A stretch of DNA of 59,128 bases from Bacteroidales bacterium UBA6244 (GTDB lineage Bacteria; Bacteroidota; Bacteroidia; Bacteroidales; F082): contig DJVY01000207.1 in NCBI GenBank assembly GCA_002440885.1, positions 1 through 59,128 on the forward strand, in the 5' to 3' direction. The position numbers were made by a program, and so were the translations under genes. Of the stretch, positions 30,851 through 39,751 are shown in pieces. Each line of letters starts with the position of its first letter. Within the stretch, counting starts at the first letter, position 1. The notes under the pieces are model-generated. The model did no database searches. It saw only the letters and a list, made by a program, of their open reading frames with translations, and was not told the DNA's origin.

Positions 30851-33283
30851 CTATTGAATTAAGATTTTCTGTGTAGTAGAACCGTTTTTGGTGTCGATTT
30901 GAATAAAATAAACGCCACTTTCAAGTTCACTTACGTTGATCTGGTTGGCCACCTGATCAAATACAACTTGTCCAACAGTGTTGATCAGTCTTACATTGGT
31001 CACCTCACCGTTTGAGTTGATATTCAACATATCGGTAGCCGGATTTGGATAAACTACAACAAATTCTTTTTCGCCATTTTCGTTAATACCAACAGTTACG
31101 CTAATAAGTACATTGATGGTTAACATTTCTTGTGTAGGATCATTGCTTCTGATTAACAGAGCTCCTTCATATACATTTGATGTTAAGTCAGTGGCGTCGA
31201 GAACGATGTCGATATCCTGTGCTCCTTGTGGTTCAATGGTCACCATTTCAGGTACTGTAGACATCCATTGTACAATTGGATCACCGGTTAAATTGGCGCG
31301 GATGTTCCAGTTGTAGTTCAGGTCAGGATTGTCGCCGAGGTGACTCCAGCCCGGGCCGGTAGAAATCCAATCGCCGTTAGGATTGGCAGGACCTGCATCG
31401 CAACCAGGGGCAAAAGTGCCACCGGCAGCTGACATCCACCATCCTACCCAGATATCTTTTCCGGTGATGTAGATTGGATCATCAAGAACCACGGTGTTCC
31501 AGCTGTTGGCTACGCCGGTGAAGGCCTGTTCAAGCAATGGTTCACCAGGCCCTGGGGTTAACAAGGATCCCATGTCATAAATCTGAATCTTGGCCGCAGT
31601 AACCGGATCGTTGATGTAAACATCTACTGAGTTGATCATCATGCCTATATAAGGTTGAATCATGTCAACAGGGAACATGGCAGCAACGCGGTATTCGTAA
31701 TCAGTAGAACGTCCTATCGCTGAGAAATTATCTCCATCATAATTCAATACTACGTCACGATTGGCTGGTGTTTCGCTTGCAGGAGTGTAAGCGGGAGCTG
31801 CCAAATATTCACTGGCACGAACCTTAGCTGAGTGGATTCCGGCAGGTTCGATGTCCAGTGCTTTTGTTCCAACTTCGTATGTAGGTATAAATTCAGCATA
31901 CAGTTCTGACTCACCTGAGTTCGATACGTTACGAACGATGGTGGTTGAGTTTCCTTCTTCTAATACTGTGGTTATAGGGCTGGTACTAACGTTGATAATA
32001 GGATTGGTAACACCCGGATCCAGAACGATGAAAGCTACATCATCAAAATAGAATTTGGGGGTGTCTGTTCCCGGAGCACCGGCGTACAGGTTAACACCAC
32101 CAATTTGTTTGGCACCCGGGTCGCCTTGTGCCTGTAAACTCCATTGCCATGAAGCGATTTCTACGCCATCAATGAAGAAATAGGCCAAGTCTTCATCCAA
32201 ATCAATCCAGGTTTCCATTTTGAACCAGGTGTCGTGTTGGAAGGTGAAGGGGATTTCAGCGGGATCTCCGGCATACACATAACCGTTTTCATTACCACTG
32301 GCAGCACCGAAATAAGCTTCGTAAGCCCATTCTGTGCCAGGAAGTTCAAAATGCTGCATGTTAATGTAGCCGCCAAATCCTGAAGGAATGTAATACCAAA
32401 CACTGAAGATATAAGCACCTGAGGTTTTGTTGCCAAGTTTTAATACTTGGTCATTGGTTCCGCTAATCATGACAGATTGAGTTGGGCTGTAAGCTTCATC
32501 GGTAGTTACAAGGCCGTCTTCGGCTCCACCCGGAGCATCTGACCATGTTGTCCACCAGTCAGGATCAGCTTGTTCGGCCAGTTTTACACCAGCGGTATAG
32601 CCTTCCATATCGTCGAAGAACAAGTAGTCGTAACCGGCTTTAATTTCAACACCGTCGATACCGGCGAGGTCGCCATCGTTACCAACATACTGCCAGGCAA
32701 CAATGAAAGGATCGGTTGCTATTCCTGAAATGTCGATGCTAACGTAGTTCCATGCCCAGTCAGCGGCAGGGTCGATTTCTTCAGCGGCATTCCAAAGTTC
32801 TGTCCAGTTAATACCACCGTCGGTCGAAATATGACATTTCAAAGTGGCAAACTGAATCCAAGGACCACTTACACCAGCATAAAAATTGATTGTCAACGGT
32901 TCTTCACCAGCGGCATCAATCTCTGGTGTCATAATCCATTCGTCCTGATCCTGAGCTACCCAGGGAACCATAGCCGAGAATAGGCTGTTGGGATCGATCT
33001 CGTTAAAATTGTTGTTTTCTGGATTTGTCTGAATCCAGGTGTTGGCAGCATTCATAATTTCTTGTGTCCAACCTGTTGGTAAGAAGTCGGTGTCAAATCC
33101 TTCTTCAATGAACACAGTACGTGAAGCGGTTTTTTGAGGAATTACCGGTGCTTGCTGTACCGAACTGCTGCTTTTCAGGCCAAGAGCCTGTGCTTTTGTC
33201 ATCAGCGTGCCTTGTGCATTAACTGCACTGACAGCGAAAACCAAAGCAACAGCCACTGTGAATAAACGTGAAAGGTGTTTCAT
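30851..33283 (-). CDS. Large secreted protein with choice-of-anchor/cleaved-adhesin domains and T9SS type A sorting domain
   Basis: This 810-residue protein starts MKHLSRLFTVAVALVFAVSA, a signal peptide ending near VNAQ. Residues ~55-210 are a cleaved-adhesin (choice-of-anchor J) jelly roll: EEGFDTDFLPTGWTQ, DEWIMTPEIDAAG and LKCHISTDGGINWTELW. Residues ~225-430 look like a second concanavalin-like jelly roll (FFDDMEGYTAG, TWFKMETWIDLD, FYFDDVAFIVL). A further beta-rich region contains IQPYIGMMINSVDVYIN. The C-terminus is a type A sorting domain with VVYPNPATDMLNI, VGQVVFD and SGVYFIQI. Such cargo is typically attached to the surface and may bind or degrade polymers; no catalytic residues are evident. 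It is flanked by a promoter-like box and a strong terminator, so it is monocistronic. Confidence 0.88.
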   Translation of the reverse strand: MKHLSRLFTVAVALVFAVSAVNAQGTLMTKAQALGLKSSSSVQQAPVIPQKTASRTVFIEEGFDTDFLPTGWTQEIMNAANTWIQTNPENNNFNEIDPNSLFSAMVPWVAQDQDEWIMTPEIDAAGEEPLTINFYAGVSGPWIQFATLKCHISTDGGINWTELWNAAEEIDPAADWAWNYVSIDISGIATDPFIVAWQYVGNDGDLAGIDGVEIKAGYDYLFFDDMEGYTAGVKLAEQADPDWWTTWSDAPGGAEDGLVTTDEAYSPTQSVMISGTNDQVLKLGNKTSGAYIFSVWYYIPSGFGGYINMQHFELPGTEWAYEAYFGAASGNENGYVYAGDPAEIPFTFQHDTWFKMETWIDLDEDLAYFFIDGVEIASWQWSLQAQGDPGAKQIGGVNLYAGAPGTDTPKFYFDDVAFIVLDPGVTNPIINVSTSPITTVLEEGNSTTIVRNVSNSGESELYAEFIPTYEVGTKALDIEPAGIHSAKVRASEYLAAPAYTPASETPANRDVVLNYDGDNFSAIGRSTDYEYRVAAMFPVDMIQPYIGMMINSVDVYINDPVTAAKIQIYDMGSLLTPGPGEPLLEQAFTGVANSWNTVVLDDPIYITGKDIWVGWWMSAAGGTFAPGCDAGPANPNGDWISTGPGWSHLGDNPDLNYNWNIRANLTGDPIVQWMSTVPEMVTIEPQGAQDIDIVLDATDLTSNVYEGALLIRSNDPTQEMLTINVLISVTVGINENGEKEFVVVYPNPATDMLNINSNGEVTNVRLINTVGQVVFDQVANQINVSELESGVYFIQIDTKNGSTTQKILIQ

Positions 33284-33324
33284 GATTTTGATATTTAGTT
33301 AACAATAATTATTCATTAAGCTTA

Positions 33325-33332
33325 CAAATATA
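33325..33332 (-). promoter_or_regulatory. Candidate -7 element (TATATTTG) of the T9SS type-A gene
   Basis: The minus strand reads TATATTTG, about 42 bases before the ATG at 33283. A TTTC lies about 17 bases further upstream, which is only a weak -33 candidate. Confidence 0.4.
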
Positions 33333-33410
33333 CTAAAAACTAATTACCCGAAACCATCCGAAATGCAGTTTACCTGTCATTTTTTAATTTTTTTAAAAAT
33401 TCAGGACAGT

Positions 33411-34850
33411 TTATTTCCTTTTCTTTTCGATCAATGTCAGGTTGTAAACCCATAAAAGAATGGCCGATACCAGCCCGATACCAAAAACAATGATCCATAT
33501 CTGATTGGGATGAAAGGTGTTCCAGAGATACTGGGTAAATTCGTTTTCGGTGTAGTTCAGGGTTTTGGCCGTATTACTGAAATACTCTTGTTTGGTCCAG
33601 TTTTCGCCCACAGGCAGACCCAAAGCTTCAATGGTTTTTAATACAAAGGTGTGTTTATCTGAGGTTTGTTGGTAAACACTTCCTGAAATCCAACCTGCTC
33701 CCAGGTTACCCAGAAACATAGGGATAAAGGAATAGCCCATATACAGTGCTTTTTTATCGGGAGGTGCTATGCGCCCTATGTATTCGGTAATCTTAGGTGA
33801 GGCCGCCATTTCGCCCACCGCGAAAATAAACATGGAAGCGAGGATGAACAGCACGTTCTGGGTATATAAGGTTAAGGCCATCCCGATGCTGGCGAGAATA
33901 AATCCGGTAATCATCGAGTTCAAGGCTTTCCACCTCATCACGAGAGAGGATATAAAAACCTGGAAGACCACGATGAACAAGGCGTCAAAATTGGTGATAA
34001 ACTCAGGATCCATCTGCTGACCCTGTGCATAGTTGTTGGCCAGAAATGGCATATACCGACTAAAAAAATGAAAGAGGTTCTCGGTGTTTACCCATTGCGC
34101 GATAAAAACAGGAAGCGTGAAGAACAACTGTAGGTACATAATCCAGAATCCTGCAACGATGATCAGGAAAATTACAAAACGCAGATCGAGCATAACTTTC
34201 CAGATATTGCCAAAGACATCGCGCATCGATTGCGAGAAAGTTGTTTTTATGCGATTATTCCCGGGTTCACGGTAATACATTAACAATACCAGATTTAATG
34301 CAATGATTCCTGCAGAGATATAAAAAACCTGATCATAACTACCATCCTTCCTCACTAGCAAGGTGAGTAATGGGCCAACAAACGAGCCAATGTTCACCAT
34401 CATGTAAAATATGCCGAAGCCGATGGAGGCGGTTTGGTCGGTGGTGGTTTTGGCAATGGTGGCTGAAATCACTGGCTTGAAAAGGGCTGCACCTATGGCC
34501 AGATAAATATACATGATGAAAACCGCTGAAAAAGTATCAAACAACGGAAGCAGGAGAAAAGCGGTGGCGTAGATCAAAAAACTAATGAACAACACCCGTT
34601 TAAACCCATAGTTGTCGGCAATAGCGCCGGTAATTACAGGTAAGAAATACAAAATGGCCGTGCCAACACCCATGATCAGGCCTTTCTGGGTTTGCGAAAA
34701 CTCTAATGCGCCGCTTTCGGATGTGCCGGTTAAATAGTTGGCGAAAAGCATGAAAAACCCGTACCAGGCCAATCGCTCGAAGAGTTCGAGGGTGTTAGCT
34801 ACCCAAAAAGTTCGCGGGTATTGTTTCAATGTGTTCGAGATTCTGTTCAT
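33411..34850 (-). CDS. MFS transporter, POT/PTR-like peptide transporter
   Basis: This 479-residue protein has 12 or more membrane helices. The N-terminal ANTLELFERLAWYGFFML carries an ExxER-x-x-x-YG pattern like the proton-coupling motif of POT family peptide:H+ symporters. ITGAIADNYGFKRVL is the MFS loop 2-3 motif. LGAGWISGSVYQ and a long, partly soluble segment (residues ~405-445) follow. Import of di- or tripeptides is the best guess. The sequence is divergent from well-studied POT proteins, and other MFS substrates are possible. Confidence 0.78.
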   Translation of the reverse strand: MNRISNTLKQYPRTFWVANTLELFERLAWYGFFMLFANYLTGTSESGALEFSQTQKGLIMGVGTAILYFLPVITGAIADNYGFKRVLFISFLIYATAFLLLPLFDTFSAVFIMYIYLAIGAALFKPVISATIAKTTTDQTASIGFGIFYMMVNIGSFVGPLLTLLVRKDGSYDQVFYISAGIIALNLVLLMYYREPGNNRIKTTFSQSMRDVFGNIWKVMLDLRFVIFLIIVAGFWIMYLQLFFTLPVFIAQWVNTENLFHFFSRYMPFLANNYAQGQQMDPEFITNFDALFIVVFQVFISSLVMRWKALNSMITGFILASIGMALTLYTQNVLFILASMFIFAVGEMAASPKITEYIGRIAPPDKKALYMGYSFIPMFLGNLGAGWISGSVYQQTSDKHTFVLKTIEALGLPVGENWTKQEYFSNTAKTLNYTENEFTQYLWNTFHPNQIWIIVFGIGLVSAILLWVYNLTLIEKKRK

Positions 34851-34915
34851 CTTTTTCTTTATTTGTTAGTCACATATCCTCTATAAAGTTCGGCAGACTT
34901 TTCCGTTTTCTGCTT

Positions 34916-35860
34916 TTATTGTGGTAAGATGTAAAAATACGGCATCATTTTTACGAGTATGGTATCGTTTACTCCTTCTATCTGGGTTATTTCTTCAATG
35001 TTTTTAAATTTCTTGATTTTATCGCGTGTGCTGATGATGGCTTTTGTTGTCTGGTAATCCATATAGGGGTGCTTAAGAAGTTCTTTAAAAGCAATAGTGT
35101 TCAGATCAATCTTGTTTAGCTGTGAGGTGTCGATTTTTATCCAGGATTTAATCTTTTCGTAAGTATCGGGTTTCATGCCATAAACTTCCTGAAGTTGCTC
35201 TATTCGGTTATAACCTCCGATAAGATACCTGTAATCGCAGATTCTGTTGGCTAGCCATGGGTTTACATTTAGGTTTTTTTCAATTGTGGTGGCATCTGCT
35301 GAGTTGATTTCGGTGCTTAACAAGACTGCCTGTTTGCTTTTGTTTGTCTTTTTGTCTGCTTTTGGCTCTGCCAACTTGTATGCAGAGGCTATGCTGATAA
35401 ATGGTTCGATGATGTTGTACTCGGCTTCAGAAAGGCAGTAGAGTTTTTTTACATCTTCTTTCTTGTTGAATTTACCTCCTTTGGCTTCGTAATTTTTTAT
35501 CATTTTTACCTGCTTAGGAGTGAATCCCATTGCCAGCCATTCTTCTTCGGGCAGTTTGTTTGGATCGAAAGGCCTGGGTTTAATTTTTTGCTGCGCAATT
35601 TCTTCACTCACTTGCCCGGAGTTCTGCAACTTGACTATTGCCAGAGAATCGTTTATTTTCTGTTGTTCTTTTTTAAATGCATCAACATCTGCTATAAATG
35701 TTGCAGGGATTTCCTTTTCGTTTTCTTGAATAAAAAAGGACATAACTAAATTGAAACCAATCAGTAAGGCTACAATCACGGCAAGTAATAAAATGCCTCG
35801 TTGCTCACTCGTGTTAAGACTGAAAAAGGGTAGAAGCCATTTCTTTATTTTGTTTGGCAT
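34916..35860 (-). CDS. Helix-hairpin-helix (ComEA-like) membrane-anchored protein
   Basis: This 314-residue protein has one N-terminal membrane helix (residues ~20-42, RGILLLAVIVALLIGFNLV). An extracytoplasmic part follows with three helix-hairpin-helix units: MGFTPKQVKMIKNYEAKGGK (~110-150), INSADATTIEKNLNVNPWLA (~195-235) and IDLNTIAFKELLKHPYMDYQ (~250-310). The last two have the ComEA-like N-A/T spacing (NSADATTIE, DLNTIAFKELL). HhH units bind DNA non-specifically, and ComEA-like proteins act in DNA uptake or envelope functions. Proteins with this layout are common in Bacteroidota, but their role is not settled. Confidence 0.82.
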   Translation of the reverse strand: MPNKIKKWLLPFFSLNTSEQRGILLLAVIVALLIGFNLVMSFFIQENEKEIPATFIADVDAFKKEQQKINDSLAIVKLQNSGQVSEEIAQQKIKPRPFDPNKLPEEEWLAMGFTPKQVKMIKNYEAKGGKFNKKEDVKKLYCLSEAEYNIIEPFISIASAYKLAEPKADKKTNKSKQAVLLSTEINSADATTIEKNLNVNPWLANRICDYRYLIGGYNRIEQLQEVYGMKPDTYEKIKSWIKIDTSQLNKIDLNTIAFKELLKHPYMDYQTTKAIISTRDKIKKFKNIEEITQIEGVNDTILVKMMPYFYILPQ

Positions 35861-35915
35861 GCCTTGGGGTAATTAAGTTATGTATAACGGAATCTCCCTC
35901 ATCCTTCGTTTTTAA

Positions 35916-37598
35916 CTACTTATATTTTTTAATCTCTCCTGATTTTAGTTGTTTAAAATAATGCTCAACTTCACTTTTAACTTCGGGTAGCAGGATGAGC
36001 AACCCGATGATGTTTGGGAAGGCCATGCTCAGAATCATCATATCGGAAAAAGCTATTACCGATCCCAGATTGGAGGAGGATCCGATGATGATAAAAATGA
36101 GAAATAGCACAAAATATGTGTATCTGACTACTTGTCTGTTGCCAAAAAGTTTTTCTCCTAAATTACCAAAAAGATAATCGAAGCCTTTTAGTCCATAGTA
36201 CGACCACGAGATCATAGTAGAGAAGGCGAACAGAAAGATGGCCAGGGCCAACAGGTAAGGAAACCATGAAAAAACCGACCCGAAAGCCCGTGAGGTGAGC
36301 TGAGCTCCTTCGTATCCCAGAGGGTTTTCATAGGTTCCTGTAAAAATGAGAACCAAAGCTGTCATCGTACAAATCACAACGGTGTCGATAAAAGGTTCCA
36401 ACAATGAAACAAACCCTTCTGTAACAGGGCGATTTGTTCTAACTGCTGAGTGGGCAATAGCGGCTGATCCTACTCCTGCCTCGTTACTGAAGGCCGCACG
36501 CTGAAAACCAACAATCAACACGCCAATAACGCCTCCTTTCATGGCATCGGCGGCAAAAGCGCCATTCCATATCAGCAACAGCGCATCGTCTGTAAACCGG
36601 ATGTTCATTAAAATGATCACCAATGCAGTGCCCACATAAATTATGGCCATTATAGGGACTATTTTGTCGGTTACTTTAGCAATGCCCTTGATGCCTCCTA
36701 TAATAACAACGGCTACCAGTATGGCCAGAATAACACCGTAGTATGCACCGAAGTCGGCGATTCCGGGTACAATGTACGACAATTGAGCAAACGATTGGTT
36801 TGCCTGAAACATGTTGCCACCACCAAAAGATCCGCCAATAACCAAAATGGCGAAAATTATCGAGAGGATGATCCCGAGTGTGCCGAGTCCTTTTTTCTTT
36901 AATCCGTCACGGAGATAATACATTGGGCCTCCCGACACTACTCCGTTTTTATCTATTTTGCGGTATTTCACGCCTAAAGTACATTCGGTAAATTTGGACG
37001 CCATGCCCAGCAGTCCGGCTACAATCATCCAAAAGGTAGCACCAGGTCCTCCAATGGAGATGGCTACGGCAACGCCGGCAATGTTTCCCAATCCGACTGT
37101 GGCGGAAAGCGCAGTAGTAAGCGCTTGAAAATGACTTACCTCACCTTTGTGTGCAGGGTCATCGTAATCGCCTCTGATGAGCTGGATGGCGTGCTTGAAT
37201 CCTCTGATATTAATGAATTTGAGCACAATCGTAAAGGTGAGTGCCCCAAAAATAAGCCATAGCACTACTAATGGAATCTTGGTTTTTACAGGCTTGCCTT
37301 TTTTTGTGAGTAGCGGATTTCCGGCATCGTCATAAATTATAGGGTCGTATAAACCAAAAGTGGCCAGCGGATCCCAAAAAAGGATATGGTCGAGAAAATC
37401 AACTATGGGAGTAAAAGCTCTATCGATGCGCTGGCTGATGTTTAACTTTTGATCGGTTGTCTCATACCTGTCGGCCACTACCAAGCCTTGTTTGGTGACG
37501 GCCAGTGTGTCCGTTGTATTGGTATTTTGTGCCTGTGCCTGAGGTTGGAAAATAAAAAGGCTAAGAAAAAGAAAAATATAAGCAGTTCTCATATGCAT
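35916..37598 (-). CDS. Sodium:alanine symporter (AGCS) family protein
   Basis: This ~560-residue protein has 10-11 membrane helices. It contains the AGCS hallmarks GGPGATFWMIVAGLLGMASK, TECTLGVKYR and the family signature FSNEAGVGSAAIAHSA (GxSNEAGxGSA). It should import alanine or glycine with Na+. An unusual N-terminal part precedes the transporter core: a signal-like segment (RTAYIFLFLSLFIFQPQAQA, just after the start), then ~60 polar residues before the LFWDPLA segment. This extension is seen in other Bacteroidota members, as far as I recall. The Na+ dependence fits a cell with an Rnf pump. I use the ATG at 37598 (a second at 37592). Confidence 0.9.
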   Translation of the reverse strand: MHMRTAYIFLFLSLFIFQPQAQAQNTNTTDTLAVTKQGLVVADRYETTDQKLNISQRIDRAFTPIVDFLDHILFWDPLATFGLYDPIIYDDAGNPLLTKKGKPVKTKIPLVVLWLIFGALTFTIVLKFINIRGFKHAIQLIRGDYDDPAHKGEVSHFQALTTALSATVGLGNIAGVAVAISIGGPGATFWMIVAGLLGMASKFTECTLGVKYRKIDKNGVVSGGPMYYLRDGLKKKGLGTLGIILSIIFAILVIGGSFGGGNMFQANQSFAQLSYIVPGIADFGAYYGVILAILVAVVIIGGIKGIAKVTDKIVPIMAIIYVGTALVIILMNIRFTDDALLLIWNGAFAADAMKGGVIGVLIVGFQRAAFSNEAGVGSAAIAHSAVRTNRPVTEGFVSLLEPFIDTVVICTMTALVLIFTGTYENPLGYEGAQLTSRAFGSVFSWFPYLLALAIFLFAFSTMISWSYYGLKGFDYLFGNLGEKLFGNRQVVRYTYFVLFLIFIIIGSSSNLGSVIAFSDMMILSMAFPNIIGLLILLPEVKSEVEHYFKQLKSGEIKKYK

Positions 37599-37681
37599 GA
37601 CTGATAGAGCTACAATTGGCGTTATTTTTAATTTGAAATGCAATGATAGCAAAAAATCAGCTTAAAACAGGACTCTACTTT

Positions 37682-38506
37682 TTATTTTTTGAAATCTTCG
37701 GGTCTAAACCATTCAAATTGCGATTCTTCTACCGGATTCCATCCAACGAGCCAGGCTGTAAGCTTGTCGGCCTTCAAACTATTTAGGTCATGGCCAACCC
37801 TTAGCATGATGTCGTCTGGGTATAACTCCATTGCTTTGGCTTGTTTCTCGCGGGTTTGAGCGTAGGTGGCGTAAAGATCCCATGCCCCACTGGTATGGAG
37901 TATTTCGTGTGCGATGATGGCCGGCACTGGCATTTCAGCCCCGTTGTCGTAACGTTGATAAACAAGTACACCTTCAAGCTGATACTTCTTTTTATTCATG
38001 CCGTGTGCATAACGCATAGCATAGGAAATGCCGTCGGCTTTTGCGAAGATCAATACATGCATATTGCTCTGACCATACTGTTTACTAAGTTTCTGGTAGG
38101 CATTTTTTGCGTTCCTGTAACCAGCTTGTTGAGTTGCTTTTCGAATCCAATCAACACGCTCTGCCCCGCTTCCTGTTCCTGTGGGAATGTCATCAACTTC
38201 CCATACCTCTCCTCCGAGCAGGTCTTTGGCCTCGAATTGGAGGCCAACCTGCCAATTCCCGGCTTGCCCCATAAGCCACTCCTGTGCTTGTTGTAAGGCT
38301 TGCAACATCACACGTTTTTCGTCCGGCGTCCAGCGATTTGCCTTGGTCTCTGTAAAGCAATACAGGGTGAGTACTTCGCCTCTCAGGCTTTGTGAACTGC
38401 CGCTTTGCCAGCGGTCATCAGGCTGGCTTTGGGCGCTGTGGCTGATGACAACAACCTGAAACAGTATTGTCAGCACCATACAAGTATTTCTGACGAAGGC
38501 CTTCAT
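37682..38506 (-). CDS. Exported zincin-like protein with HExxHxxGxxD motif
   Basis: This 274-residue protein has an N-terminal signal peptide (VRNTCMVLTILFQVVVISHS, cleavage near AQSQ). The one recognisable element is AHEILHTSGAWD at residues 199-210, which fits the extended zinc-binding pattern HExxHxxGxxD: two His ligands, a catalytic Glu and a third Asp ligand, as in snapalysin-type metalloproteases. Preceding segments (GNWQVGLQFEAKDL; MHVLIFAKADGISYAMRY) would form the zincin beta-sheet. The rest has no family I recognise. It lies 12 bases after purM and is probably co-transcribed with it, which tells nothing about its substrate. Confidence 0.65.
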   Translation of the reverse strand: MKAFVRNTCMVLTILFQVVVISHSAQSQPDDRWQSGSSQSLRGEVLTLYCFTETKANRWTPDEKRVMLQALQQAQEWLMGQAGNWQVGLQFEAKDLLGGEVWEVDDIPTGTGSGAERVDWIRKATQQAGYRNAKNAYQKLSKQYGQSNMHVLIFAKADGISYAMRYAHGMNKKKYQLEGVLVYQRYDNGAEMPVPAIIAHEILHTSGAWDLYATYAQTREKQAKAMELYPDDIMLRVGHDLNSLKADKLTAWLVGWNPVEESQFEWFRPEDFKK

Positions 38507-38518
38507 GCAGGTTTCAAG

Positions 38519-39694
38519 CTATTGATACTCGAATGTGCCGTGCGTAGAACTGATGGTGAGTCTTTTATGATCGCTTGGGATTACTTCACCAATGATTCGG
38601 GCTTTGATGTTAAACGACTCCGAGATCTGGATAATATCCTGGCCAATAGCTTCAGGGACGTACAATTCCATGCGGTGTCCCATGTTGAATACCTTGTACA
38701 TCTCACTCCATGCTGTCCCCGATTGCTGCTGAATGATCCTGAACAGTTCCGGGGTGGGAAACAGGTTGTTTTTTACAACATGAACCCGATCAGTGAAATG
38801 TAACACTTTTGTTTGTGCACCTCCACTGCAATGTATCATGCCGTGCACCTGATTGCGGTAAGAGTCTAAAATGGCTTTTATTACAGGTGCATAGGTGCGC
38901 GTGGGCGAAAGCAGTAGCTTGCCAACATTTACCCCTGGGATACTGGTGCTGTCGGTCAGGTTGAGACCTCCTGAGTATACCAGATGTGCAGGTATTTGGT
39001 TGTCGTAGCTTTCTGGATATTTTTTTGCTAATGAATTAGCCAACACATCGTGGCGTGCCGAGGTGAGCCCATTGCTGCCCATTCCTCCATTGTAATTGCT
39101 TTCGTATGTTGCCTGACCGTCAGAAGCAAGTCCTATTATTACATCACCCGGGCGTATTTTATTTTCAATGATTTGGTTTCGTGGTGTGCGGGCTGTCACA
39201 GTCGTGTCTACAATCACGGTTCTTACCAGGTCGCCAACATCGGCAGTTTCTCCACCTGTGAGGTGAATTTGTATGCCCATTTTCCTCATGTTTTCCAGAA
39301 AGGCTTCAGTGCCTTCGATAAGGGCCGAAATTATTTCTCCCGGTATCAGGTTTTTGTTGCGTCCTATAGTAGAGGATAACAGGATATTGTCGGTGACACC
39401 CACGCAGAGCAGGTCGTCGGTATTCATCACGATTGAATCCTGAGCTATGCCAGACCACACACTCAGGTCGCCGGTTTCTTTCCAGTAAAGATAAGCGAGC
39501 GAGCTTTTTGTCCCTGCTCCATCGGCATGCATTACATTGCAGTAGTGGGGATCACCACCCAGATAGTCGGGGATTACCTTGCAGAAAGCATTGGGAAATA
39601 ATCCTTTATCCAGATTTTTTATAGCCTTGTGAACATCTTCCTTTCCGGACGACACGCCCCGCTGGTTGTATCTTGATGATTCGGTATTGGTCAT
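38519..39694 (-). CDS. purM: Phosphoribosylformylglycinamidine cyclo-ligase (AIR synthase)
   Basis: This 391-residue PurM makes 5-aminoimidazole ribonucleotide from FGAM and ATP. It starts MTNTESSRYNQRGVSSGKED and contains KVIPDYLGGDPHY, MHADGAGTKSSLAYLYWKE (ATP/substrate loop), QDSIVMNTDDLLCVG, the LTGGETADVGDLVRT segment and SNGLTSARHDVL. It is of the longer Bacteroidota type rather than the ~345-residue E. coli type. I chose the ATG at 39694 because this matches the family start, although an ATG at 39721 is also in frame. It follows the PorE-like gene by 57 bases and precedes the zincin-like gene. Confidence 0.93.
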   Translation of the reverse strand: MTNTESSRYNQRGVSSGKEDVHKAIKNLDKGLFPNAFCKVIPDYLGGDPHYCNVMHADGAGTKSSLAYLYWKETGDLSVWSGIAQDSIVMNTDDLLCVGVTDNILLSSTIGRNKNLIPGEIISALIEGTEAFLENMRKMGIQIHLTGGETADVGDLVRTVIVDTTVTARTPRNQIIENKIRPGDVIIGLASDGQATYESNYNGGMGSNGLTSARHDVLANSLAKKYPESYDNQIPAHLVYSGGLNLTDSTSIPGVNVGKLLLSPTRTYAPVIKAILDSYRNQVHGMIHCSGGAQTKVLHFTDRVHVVKNNLFPTPELFRIIQQQSGTAWSEMYKVFNMGHRMELYVPEAIGQDIIQISESFNIKARIIGEVIPSDHKRLTISSTHGTFEYQ

Positions 39695-39751
39695 AGACGT
39701 ATTATCATTTTTGTCTGGCATGCAGAAACGGCGAATTCATACTCAAATAAG

